A stretch of DNA of 55,323 nt, taken from contig CALVAZ010000049.1 of NCBI GenBank assembly GCA_944325675.1, positions 1 through 55,323 of the forward strand, read 5' to 3'. A program made the position numbers and the translations under genes. The DNA comes from Candidatus Gastranaerophilales bacterium (lineage in GTDB: Bacteria; Cyanobacteriota; Vampirovibrionia; Gastranaerophilales; Gastranaerophilaceae). Numbering within the stretch: the stretch's first letter is position 1; each line of letters opens with the position of its first letter. Positions 32,722-40,243 of this stretch are shown here, piece by piece. A model generated the notes under the pieces. It saw only the letters and a list, made by a program, of their open reading frames with translations, was not told the DNA's origin and searched no databases.

Positions 32722-34149
32722 ATGCAAAAATATGATCACGCATTCGGAAAAAATGATATTAGAGGAATTTACGAACAAGATATAACCGAAGAGTTATACT
32801 ACAACATTGGAATAGGGTTTATTGAATGGTTAAAAATTAAATCCGGTAAGGTGCCATCACAAATGACACTTACAGTATGTCGTGATGCGCGATTGCATTC
32901 TCCAAAACTTTCAGAAGCTTTAATTGCCGGCTTAACCTCAACGGGTGCAAAGGTAATTGATCTTGGACTTGCTCCGACGCCAATAGGGTATTATTCGGAG
33001 GTTACAATGCCTGAAGTTATTTCTGCAATGATTATCACAGCAAGCCATAACCCATCAGAATACAACGGCCTTAAGATGACATATCAACACCAAACTCTTA
33101 ATGAAGCACAAATAAAAGAAGTTAAAGAACTTACCTTTAAACATTGGAGAAATGAGCAAACTAAAATAAATTCAAGTCTGGTAAAAGACTACAATATAAT
33201 CCCTGACTATATTGATGATATGAAAAAGCGATTTGGACATATAGGTAAAGGTATCAAGGTTGTTGTTGACAGTGCAAACGCAACAGGGGGACTTGTCGGG
33301 CCTAAACTATATCGTGAACTGGGTTGTGAAGTTATTGAATTATTTTCTGAACCGGACGGCAGATTTCCAAATCACCACCCAAATCCAAGTGATTTAAAAA
33401 CTCTAAAAGATATTGAAAAGTCTGTCATCGAAAATAGAGCTGACATAGGCATTGCCTATGACGGAGACAGCGATAGAATTGGCGTTATTGATACAGAAGG
33501 ACATCCCCTGACAGGCGACAAATTGCTTTTAATTTATGCAATGGATCTAATTTCAAATTGCAAAGAAAAACCAACCATTGTTTCAGAAGTTAAATGTTCA
33601 CAAGTACTTTATGACACCATAAATAAAACAGGTGCAACGGCCGTTATGTGCAAAACAGGCCATGGTTATATAAAAGAAAAAATGAAAGAAACAGGAGCCA
33701 TTCTTGCAGGTGAAATGAGCGGCCACACATTCTTTAAAGACCGATACTACGGCTTTGATGATGCAATTTATGCAGGCTGCAGAATCATAGAAATCATCGC
33801 TAAAAATAAAAAATTAAATTCTAACTTTAAAATACAAGACATGCTTGAACCATTCAATGCAGTTTATACATCACATGAAGTTCGTTTTCCTTGTCCAAAT
33901 GAATTAAAAAAACCGGTATTAGAAAAATTAAAAGAGTATGTTAACGCTAACAAAGACATGTTCGGAGTTGAAATCAAGGAAATTGTAACAATTGACGGAA
34001 TGCGCATTGTTTTTGACGGTGGATTTGCTCTTATCAGACAAAGCAACACCGAACCTGTTTTTACTCTGCGCTTTGAGGCTGGAACAAAAGATGAATGTGA
34101 AAATATTGAAAAACGTATGCTTGATAAACTTGAAGAACTAGTAAAATAA
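32722..34149 (+). CDS. manB: Phosphomannomutase/phosphoglucomutase
   Basis: The 475-residue alpha-D-phosphohexomutase has FGKNDIRGIYEQDITEE at the N-terminus, the catalytic phosphoserine in ITASHNPSEYNGLKM, the magnesium loop AYDGDSDRIGV, the sugar-binding GEMSGHTFF and the phosphate-binding RQSNTEPVFTLRFEA. It moves phosphate between C6 and C1 of mannose or glucose and so supplies GDP- or UDP-sugars for glycans. GGGAGAGG precedes the ATG. All key residues are intact. Preference for mannose or glucose cannot be told. Confidence 0.93.
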   Translation: MQKYDHAFGKNDIRGIYEQDITEELYYNIGIGFIEWLKIKSGKVPSQMTLTVCRDARLHSPKLSEALIAGLTSTGAKVIDLGLAPTPIGYYSEVTMPEVISAMIITASHNPSEYNGLKMTYQHQTLNEAQIKEVKELTFKHWRNEQTKINSSLVKDYNIIPDYIDDMKKRFGHIGKGIKVVVDSANATGGLVGPKLYRELGCEVIELFSEPDGRFPNHHPNPSDLKTLKDIEKSVIENRADIGIAYDGDSDRIGVIDTEGHPLTGDKLLLIYAMDLISNCKEKPTIVSEVKCSQVLYDTINKTGATAVMCKTGHGYIKEKMKETGAILAGEMSGHTFFKDRYYGFDDAIYAGCRIIEIIAKNKKLNSNFKIQDMLEPFNAVYTSHEVRFPCPNELKKPVLEKLKEYVNANKDMFGVEIKEIVTIDGMRIVFDGGFALIRQSNTEPVFTLRFEAGTKDECENIEKRMLDKLEELVK

Positions 34150-34188
34150 CTAGCAAAAAATATTTTTACGTTTTTTATTTTTTACACT

Positions 34189-34746
34189 ATGAAGATTACG
34201 AATAATACACAAAATTTAAACTTTCAGGGTAGATATAAAATTTTACTTTCAACAGACGAGTTTAAAAAATTTGAAAGCAATGTGTTGCCGATTTTGGATA
34301 AACAGCATAATAACTATGTTGATTATTTTTATGGCAAAACTCCGGCAGATATTTTATTTGACCAAGCACTTGAAGAATATGCAAAAAATTCTGGCGCTAG
34401 CAAAGGATGGGCATTTCACAATTTAGAAAAACATGGTATAAAGTTTCAAAATGGTGATAATTCTATTCTTTACATAACTACCGGAGAAAAAGACTGTAAT
34501 TTATTATCAAAAATCGACAAGAAACTGGATTCAAGATACGACGTCAGGAAAATAGTTAATCTATTTAAAATATTTAAAAAAGATAAAGGTATAGATGCGG
34601 ATTTACTAGATATACTAGCAGCAGACAAAAGCATGAACGACCTATCCAAAACATTCTACAAATTCACACTAAAATACCCCTTTAGAAAAGTCAAAAGCCT
34701 TGATGAAGTAGTATTTGATAATCCACATAAGCTTTACGGAGATTAA
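34189..34746 (+). CDS. Lineage-specific protein with NFQGR N-terminus
   Basis: I do not recognise this 185-residue protein. It opens with MKITNNTQNLNFQGRYKILL. A mixed helical region (ILDKQHNNYVDYFYGKTPAD, SKGWAFHNLEKHGIKF) and a strand ILYITTGEKDCNLL follow. The neighbour at 34750 has the same order: an N-terminal F[QK]G[RK] signature, GW/W before a 'HGIKF / HGVKI' strand, then '(L)(Y/W)(V)ITTG or ITGTKD-NL'. The two are tandem paralogues. No signal peptide or catalytic motif is seen. The function is unknown. Confidence 0.6.
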   Translation: MKITNNTQNLNFQGRYKILLSTDEFKKFESNVLPILDKQHNNYVDYFYGKTPADILFDQALEEYAKNSGASKGWAFHNLEKHGIKFQNGDNSILYITTGEKDCNLLSKIDKKLDSRYDVRKIVNLFKIFKKDKGIDADLLDILAADKSMNDLSKTFYKFTLKYPFRKVKSLDEVVFDNPHKLYGD

Positions 34747-34749
34747 TAA

Positions 34750-35346
34750 TTGAACATCACCCCAATAAATACACTAAACACTAAAAACCAGCGCACACCC
34801 TTTAAAGGGAAGTTTTACATGGATGCAAACAGCAATGATGTAACAATTTTGCGAGAAGCACTTGTCCCCCTAATAAAGGGCAAAATGAATGACGAGGTAT
34901 CAGCCTTTGTCGGCACAAACCCATTCTGGTCAATTTTAGATGATGTTATTAATAAAATATGCGAATTAAACAAGGCGCCAAGAGAGTGGCTTATCATGAA
35001 TGCCGATATACACGGAGTTAAAATACCAAAACCTCAAATGACAAACAAACTTTGGGTAATAACCGGAACAAAGGACAATAATTTATTTGAAAAATACGTC
35101 CATCAGAGAATTGCACCCAAAAAAACATTTTTAAACAGAATAAAATCTTTCTTTATGCACGATGATAGTTACGAAAATTATCCTAAGCATTTAAGAAATC
35201 TAGCCAAATTTCTTGACATGGCAAAGGCTGAAGACAAGGCATTTGAAGTTTTTGTAAAAAATAATAACTTTAAAAAAGCAGCGAATATGAACGATCTGGC
35301 TGAAAAAATTCTTATAGATCACTTAGAAAGAAACTTGCATTTTTAA
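34750..35346 (+). CDS. Lineage-specific protein with PFKGK N-terminus, tandem paralogue
   Basis: The 198-residue protein begins MNITPINTLNTKNQRTPFKG and shares its plan with the preceding gene: EWLIMNADIHGVKI answers GWAFHNLEKHGIKF, and LWVITGTKDNNLFEK answers ILYITTGEKDCNLLSK. A basic helical tail with RNLAKFLDMAKAEDKAFEVF follows. The TTG start at 34750 lies 3 bp after the previous stop, with GGAG at good spacing. The two genes form one unit. No known domain is recognised. Confidence 0.6.
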   Translation: MNITPINTLNTKNQRTPFKGKFYMDANSNDVTILREALVPLIKGKMNDEVSAFVGTNPFWSILDDVINKICELNKAPREWLIMNADIHGVKIPKPQMTNKLWVITGTKDNNLFEKYVHQRIAPKKTFLNRIKSFFMHDDSYENYPKHLRNLAKFLDMAKAEDKAFEVFVKNNNFKKAANMNDLAEKILIDHLERNLHF

Positions 35347-35483
35347 TTTGCTTATGCTAGAGTAAAGATTGTCAGAAAAGTTACTCACGAATATTTTATC
35401 AATAGCTTAAAAAAGCTTTTATTTTGATGTATTCGTAACCTATAAAAGAATTTAATTTACACTAAACATGAAAGGTAAAATCA

Positions 35484-36161
35484 ATGGATTTAGAAAACAA
35501 AGACGAAATGAATGTTGAAACAACTGAAGAAACAACAGTTGAAGAAACAGCCGAAGTAAAAGAAGAAACAATAGTTGAAGAAGCTCCTGTGGAAGAACTT
35601 CCGGCAGAAGAAGGAAAACCTTCAAAAAGAAGATCACGCGGAAGCAAAAAACCTAAAATTGAAACCATCGAAGAAAAACCACAAAGTGAATGGACAGAAC
35701 AAGTTGTTCAAATAAGCCGCGTAACTAAGGTTGTAAAAGGTGGTAAAAAATTAAGTTTCCGTGCAATAGTAATTGTTGGTAACAAAAAAGGCCAAGTTGG
35801 TATAGGATGTGCTAAAGCCGCTGAAGTTATCATAGCAATACAAAAAGCGATTGCTGATGGCAGAAAAAATCTTATCACAGTGCCTATTTTCAAAACAACA
35901 ATTCCTCACCCTATAACAGGAAAATCAGGTGCAGGTGAAGTTATGTTAAGACCGGCATCTCAAGGTACAGGTATCATCGCAGGCGGAGCTGTTCGTCCGG
36001 TACTTGAACTAGCAGGTATTGAAAACATTTTAGCAAAATCATTAGGTTCAAAATCACCTTTAAATGCTGCATATGCAACAATCAATGCTCTAAAGGCTTT
36101 GACACCGTTTAATGAAGTCGCTAAAAAACGTGGTTTAACAATGGCTGAATTGTTAAATTAA
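35484..36161 (+). CDS. rpsE: 30S ribosomal protein S5 with acidic N-terminal extension
   Basis: The conserved S5 body begins near residue 67 with [55 protein letters not shown] and [19 protein letters not shown] follow. S5 lies near the mRNA entry channel and decoding centre. An extra 60 residues at the N-terminus are rich in Glu, Thr and Val ([18 protein letters not shown]), ending in a basic patch (KRRSRGSKK). Such tails are known in a few phyla. No L18 or L6 gene lies upstream, so the spc operon begins here. Confidence 0.97.
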   Translation: MDLENKDEMNVETTEETTVEETAEVKEETIVEEAPVEELPAEEGKPSKRRSRGSKKPKIETIEEKPQSEWTEQVVQISRVTKVVKGGKKLSFRAIVIVGNKKGQVGIGCAKAAEVIIAIQKAIADGRKNLITVPIFKTTIPHPITGKSGAGEVMLRPASQGTGIIAGGAVRPVLELAGIENILAKSLGSKSPLNAAYATINALKALTPFNEVAKKRGLTMAELLN

Positions 36162-36217
36162 CCAAGTATGTAATTGACTAATAAAGATAATATAATTAAA
36201 TAAAAGGATATAAAATT

Positions 36218-36409
36218 ATGACAAAAACTAAATCAAACACAGTAAAAATTAAACTTGTAAAAAGTTTAATAGGAGCATCAGAAGCTCAACGTAAAGTTGT
36301 TGCAGCTCTTGGACTTTCTAAAAAAGATCAAGTAGTTGAACACTCTGAAACTCCGACAATAATGGGTATGGTAAATAAAGTATCACATTTGTTGGAAGTA
36401 ACAAAGTAG
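36218..36409 (+). CDS. rpmD: 50S ribosomal protein L30
   Basis: The 63-residue protein has KIKLVKSLIGASEAQRKVV, LGLSKKDQVVEH and MGMVNKVSHLLEV, the usual L30 pattern. It sits between S5 and L15 as in most bacteria. AAAAGGA precedes the ATG. Confidence 0.95.
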   Translation: MTKTKSNTVKIKLVKSLIGASEAQRKVVAALGLSKKDQVVEHSETPTIMGMVNKVSHLLEVTK

Positions 36410-36488
36410 AATTTTAGTACAGACTGCGTACAGTTACTAGTGTAACGACAGTGAATAGCGAGCGGTCAAAATTAAGAGGAAAATTAAA

Positions 36489-36938
36489 ATGACAAATATT
36501 ACATTAGAAGATTTAAGACCAGCAGAAGGATCAACACACAAAACAAAACGTGTTGGAAGAGGAAGATCATCAGGCAGAGGTAAAACATCTTGCCGTGGTC
36601 ACAATGGTGAAGGCCAACGTTCAGGAAGCAGCTCTAAAAGAGGTTTCGAAGGCGGTCAAATGCCGGCATACAGAAGACTTCCTAAATTGAAAGGCTTCCA
36701 AATTATAAACAAACTTAATTATGCTGAAATCAATGTCGGCAGAATAGAACAATTAGGTTTGAAAGAAGTTTCTTTGGAAACTCTTAAAGAAGCAAAAAGA
36801 GTTCACCCTTCAGCAGATGGTTTAAGAGTTTTGGGTAACGGTGAAATTAAAAAAGCAGTTACCGTAAAAGCATCTTATGTTACTCCATCAGCAAAAGAAA
36901 AAATCGAAGCCGCAGGCGGAAAGGTTGAGTTAGTATAA
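36489..36938 (+). CDS. rplO: 50S ribosomal protein L15
   Basis: L15 is seen from its glycine-arginine-rich N-terminus (KRVGRGRSSGRGKTSCRGHN), GFEGGQMPAYRRLPKLKGF and the C-terminal KVELV. It takes part in late 50S assembly. Its length of 149 residues is normal. AAGAGGA precedes the ATG. Its stop shares one base with the secY start (TAATG), so translation is coupled. The 79-bp gap before it contains a small GTTAC/GTAAC hairpin. Confidence 0.97.
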   Translation: MTNITLEDLRPAEGSTHKTKRVGRGRSSGRGKTSCRGHNGEGQRSGSSSKRGFEGGQMPAYRRLPKLKGFQIINKLNYAEINVGRIEQLGLKEVSLETLKEAKRVHPSADGLRVLGNGEIKKAVTVKASYVTPSAKEKIEAAGGKVELV

Positions 36939-38275
36939 TGGCACAAGGTATTAAAATGCCTACAACTGAAGATTTGATGTCAATGTGGCAAGCATCAGGC
37001 TTAAAACAAAAGATTATGTTTACATTCTTGATGATTGCAGCATTCAGGCTTGGTGTTCAAATGCCTCTTTTTGGGATAAATAACCAAGTATTTTCAAATA
37101 TAGCTCAAGGAAACAACATAATAGGTTTCTTAGACTTATTTTCAGGTGGTGCTTTAGGTACTGTATCTATTTTTGCTTTAGGTATCGGACCTTTTATTAC
37201 ATCATCAATCATAATTCAGTTGGTTTCTGTTGTAATTCCTTCTTTAGAGAAATTACAAAAAGAAGAGGGCGAAGCAGGCAGAAGAAAATTATCACAGTAC
37301 ACAAGAATATTTACGGTGGTATTAGCAGTATTCCAATCACTAATATTTATGTTGTATTTACACCATCTACCGGGTGCAGTGCTACCCAATGTTAATCCTG
37401 TAATGTTCTTTGTCAGTTCTGTGGTCGTATTAACCGCAGGCTCTGTTTTGGTTATGTGGATATCCGAGTTGATAACCGAAAAAGGTATAGGAAATGGTGG
37501 GTCATTGATAATATTTGTTGGTATATTATCAGGCATACCTGTTTATGCCTCAAGAACAGCTCAGATGGTTATGAATAGTCCTTCATTACAGCTTGGATTA
37601 GCGGCACTACTTGCAATATTCTTTGCGGCAATGGTATTTATCGTAGTTATGCAAGAAGCTGTCAGAAAGGTTATCATTGTTAACCCCAAAAGACAAGTTG
37701 GCAATAAAGTTTACGGCGGCATGAATTCATTCATTCCGTTCAAACTTAACCCTGGCGGCGTAATGCCAATTATCTTTGCGATTGCGATTTTGCTGTTTCC
37801 GTCAACTGTTTTGAGTTTGGTTGGACAAGCAAACTTCAAATCCGAGGCTGTAAAAAATCTAATTATGTCACTTAACCACTGGTTAAGTCCCGACGGGATT
37901 ACGTATTACGTGCTTTATTTTGCATTAATCGTTGCATTAACGTTCTTCTATGCTTCAATAATGCCAAATATGCAGCCCAAAGACATTGCAGATAATCTTA
38001 AAAAATATGGTTCATCAATCCCTGGTATTAAACCCGGTAAACCAACAGCCGAGGCACTTGATAAGATTTTAACAAAAACAACATTTATCGGTGCGATGGG
38101 ACTTGGTGTAATAGCCTTAGTACCTTCACTTGCAAGTTATGTAACAAATATCAAAACTTTGCAAGGTATCGGTGCAACATCATTAATAATCATGGTGGGT
38201 GTTGCGTTAGATTTAATTAACCAAGTACGTACACACCTATTGGCCAGAAATTACGAATCGTTCTTAAAAGATTAA
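36938..38275 (+). CDS. secY: Preprotein translocase subunit SecY
   Basis: The 445-residue protein forms the channel of the SecYEG translocon in the inner membrane. Ten membrane helices are visible. Signatures include ALGIGPFITSSIIIQL, EKGIGNGGSLIIFVGI, PFKLNPGGVMPIIFA and the cytoplasmic loop DIADNLKKYGSSIPGIKPGK. It overlaps rplO by 1 bp and ends at a strong terminator. In many bacteria adk, map and infA follow; here they do not. Confidence 0.98.
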   Translation: MAQGIKMPTTEDLMSMWQASGLKQKIMFTFLMIAAFRLGVQMPLFGINNQVFSNIAQGNNIIGFLDLFSGGALGTVSIFALGIGPFITSSIIIQLVSVVIPSLEKLQKEEGEAGRRKLSQYTRIFTVVLAVFQSLIFMLYLHHLPGAVLPNVNPVMFFVSSVVVLTAGSVLVMWISELITEKGIGNGGSLIIFVGILSGIPVYASRTAQMVMNSPSLQLGLAALLAIFFAAMVFIVVMQEAVRKVIIVNPKRQVGNKVYGGMNSFIPFKLNPGGVMPIIFAIAILLFPSTVLSLVGQANFKSEAVKNLIMSLNHWLSPDGITYYVLYFALIVALTFFYASIMPNMQPKDIADNLKKYGSSIPGIKPGKPTAEALDKILTKTTFIGAMGLGVIALVPSLASYVTNIKTLQGIGATSLIIMVGVALDLINQVRTHLLARNYESFLKD

Positions 38276-38294
38276 TTGCATTAAAGGACAATAT

Positions 38295-38328
38295 AAAAAA
38301 TAGCTCCACATTTGGGGCTATTTTTTTT
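38295..38328 (+). terminator. Terminator of the rpsE-secY operon
   Basis: AAAAAATAGCTCC and GGGGCTATTTTTT pair with one G-U around a 6-nt loop, then a run of eight T. It lies about 20 nt past the secY stop. Confidence 0.88.
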
Positions 38329-38419
38329 GACAAATTATTAACATTTTCGGCAATGAATAAGCTGGATAATACTGTATTATAAATATGTAAATCCTCAACT
38401 CTTCTGATTGCTCAGCTTT

Positions 38420-38447
38420 GCCTCTCGAAAATGAGAGGCTTTTTTTT
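38420..38447 (+). terminator. Second, isolated terminator before the PilZ gene
   Basis: GCCTCTC and GAGAGGC form a 7-bp GC-rich stem with a 6-nt loop, followed by eight T. It lies about 100 nt past the secY terminator, with no gene between them. It could end a short RNA starting near 38385 (TATTATAA at 38375-38382) or act as a back-up. Confidence 0.75.
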
Positions 38448-38456
38448 GTAAAGTTG

Positions 38457-38485
38457 CTGACAAAATTTGAAAAATTGTATATAAT
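38457..38485 (+). promoter_or_regulatory. Sigma-70-type promoter of the PilZ gene
   Basis: CTGACA (38457-38462), 17 nt and TATAAT (38480-38485) precede the ATG at 38518. It lies directly after the isolated terminator. Confidence 0.65.
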
Positions 38486-38517
38486 GTTAACAGTATATTA
38501 CGAATGAAAGGGTAGAG

Positions 38518-39108
38518 ATGAGAGAATTAATTTCAAAAGATCAAAGAATTATAATTGTTCCACATGATTTCAAATTTGCCAATAAGGGTACAATTACAGA
38601 AGTTGCACCTGATTATTTCACATTAGAATTGGACTACGAGCCTGATGGAATACTTCGCAGCAATTATTGTGAATTTTATACACAAACAAAGCATGGAATG
38701 CTCTATTTTGATTCTTTTGCTAAAGAAATTGATGGAAAAACTCTTAAAATTGCAAGCCCTGCAAAGCACAAGTTTTTACAAAGACGTCAATATACTCGTA
38801 TAAAATATATACTTGACTTAGACATGTATGATGACGCAAATGCTTTAAAAATTACTACCCTTGATATTTCCGCAGGTGGTATGAAAATTAAGACAAAAGA
38901 CAACATAAATATTGAAAAGAATTACAAAATAACTCTGCCGCTTTCAGAAGAACAAAATATTTCATGTGTATTTTCGCCTATACGTATTGAAAAAAATAAC
39001 GAAGGCGGATACACGGTTTCCGGCAGATTTGAATATGATTCAAGCCGCGATAAAATGACTTTAATTCAGTATTGTGCAAAAAGAAGTATCGAAATAAAAA
39101 ATAAGTAG
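38518..39108 (+). CDS. PilZ-domain protein, probable c-di-GMP receptor
   Basis: The 196-residue protein has a YcgR-like N-terminal beta domain (residues 1-85) and then a PilZ domain. The c-di-GMP motifs are QRRQYTRIKY (RRxxxR, near residue 90) and TTLDISAGGMKIKTK (D/NxSxxG). Both are complete, so binding is likely. Such proteins adjust motility, secretion or surface polymer synthesis in response to c-di-GMP. AAAGGGTAGAG precedes the ATG. A decarboxylase-like gene follows after 2 bp. A link to the sigma-28-like promoter at 40144 is tempting but inferred. Confidence 0.88.
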   Translation: MRELISKDQRIIIVPHDFKFANKGTITEVAPDYFTLELDYEPDGILRSNYCEFYTQTKHGMLYFDSFAKEIDGKTLKIASPAKHKFLQRRQYTRIKYILDLDMYDDANALKITTLDISAGGMKIKTKDNINIEKNYKITLPLSEEQNISCVFSPIRIEKNNEGGYTVSGRFEYDSSRDKMTLIQYCAKRSIEIKNK

Positions 39109-39110
39109 TT

Positions 39111-40148
39111 ATGAGCTTAGTAAAATTATTAAAGAAAAAAAGTAAAAAGTTACTTTTTACGACTCCTTCTCATAGTCAAAAAACAGTAATTTATAAACCG
39201 CTACGCTCACTTTACAGAATAGATATTTCTGAAACAGATACTCATAATCCAACAGAAGCCCTTTTAAAGGCTCAAGAACGCGCGCGAAAAATTTATAAGA
39301 CAAATTCTACACTATTTTTAATAAATGGCTCTACAAGCGGTATAATCGCCTCAGTTTTAACTTGTACAAATCCCGGTGAAAAAGTATTAATTTGGAGGGA
39401 TGCGCACCCAAGCCACTTGAACGCTGTAAGATTAGCAGGTGCAATACCAATATTTTATGATATAGAAACTGATGAAGACTGGGAAGTTCCGCTTGAAACT
39501 TCATGCGAAATGCTTGAAAATTATTTAAACGCGTACGATATAAAAACCTTGATTATAACATCTCCAACGTATGAAGGAATAGTCTCAGACATCAGAAAAA
39601 TAAAAGCAATTTGTGAAAAACATAATGTATATTTAATAGTAGACGAGGCACATGGTGCTTTGTATCCATTTTCTGACAGATTACCTGAAAGTGCAGTTAG
39701 AATTGCTGATTTTACAATTCAATCACTACACAAAACAGCTGGCGGGCTTAACCCTACTGCACTTCTACACTGCAACTGTAATCTGAATACTCAAAAAGCA
39801 CTGGATATGATAAATACAACTTCCCCCTCATACCCGCTTTTAGCCTCAATTGAGGAAAATATAAATTACTTGAATAGTTGGTGGGGAAGACGGAAATTAG
39901 ACCAGTTGATAGATGAATTAGAAATTTTGAGAGAAGAATGTCAAAATTGCCAATTTTTTGGAGATGACATAACAAAAATTCTAGTAAAAACTCCTGAACT
40001 AAGCGGTCCTGAATTATCCGAAATATTATTCGAAGACTTTAATGTAGAAGATGAAAAAACAAATGAAAAATCAACAATGCTTTTGTGCGGGATAGGTACA
40101 GAAAAAAATAAGATTAACAAACTTAAAAATGCATTATTAAGTTTGTAA
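39111..40148 (+). CDS. Orn/Lys/Arg decarboxylase-family PLP protein, short form
   Basis: The 345-residue protein has the large domain of the OKR decarboxylase family: TPSHSQKTVIYKPLRSLY, FLINGSTSGIIASVL, RDAHPSHLNAVRLAGAIP, LIVDEAHGALYPF and the PLP-lysine block SLHKTAGGLNPTALL. The C-terminal domain is much reduced compared with the usual 480 or so residues. Some relatives act on lysine or arginine to make polyamines. Whether this one decarboxylates is unknown. It is co-transcribed with the PilZ gene (2-bp gap). Confidence 0.85.
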   Translation: MSLVKLLKKKSKKLLFTTPSHSQKTVIYKPLRSLYRIDISETDTHNPTEALLKAQERARKIYKTNSTLFLINGSTSGIIASVLTCTNPGEKVLIWRDAHPSHLNAVRLAGAIPIFYDIETDEDWEVPLETSCEMLENYLNAYDIKTLIITSPTYEGIVSDIRKIKAICEKHNVYLIVDEAHGALYPFSDRLPESAVRIADFTIQSLHKTAGGLNPTALLHCNCNLNTQKALDMINTTSPSYPLLASIEENINYLNSWWGRRKLDQLIDELEILREECQNCQFFGDDITKILVKTPELSGPELSEILFEDFNVEDEKTNEKSTMLLCGIGTEKNKINKLKNALLSL

Positions 40149-40204
40149 CAATTTGTTAATAAAACGATTTAATAATTAAAGATTTCAATAAATAAAGCCG
40201 ATTA
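40144..40204 (+). promoter_or_regulatory. Sigma-28-like promoter with upstream TGTAACA box
   Basis: TGTAACA (40144-40150), 26 nt, TAAAGATT (40177-40184), 12 nt and GCCGATTA (40197-40204), then 39 nt to the ATG at 40244. The known FliA consensus is TAAAGTTT-N11-GCCGATAA. The same arrangement is found before the paralogue at 27 on the minus strand. The box overlaps the end of the decarboxylase-like gene. Confidence 0.6.
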
Positions 40205-40243
40205 CCGTAGTAAGGATACAATCAGGAAAGGACAACGCCAACT

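Noticed and set aside
35452-35668. Leu- and Ser-rich frames opposite the start of rpsE
   Set aside because: They are antisense readings of the Glu/Thr-rich S5 tail, whose repeated GAA/ACA codons keep other frames open.
36410-36488. Regulatory RNA between rpmD and rplO
   Set aside because: There is a small GTTAC-TAGT-GTAAC hairpin and a partial GTACAG repeat, but the structure is too weak and short to call without comparison.
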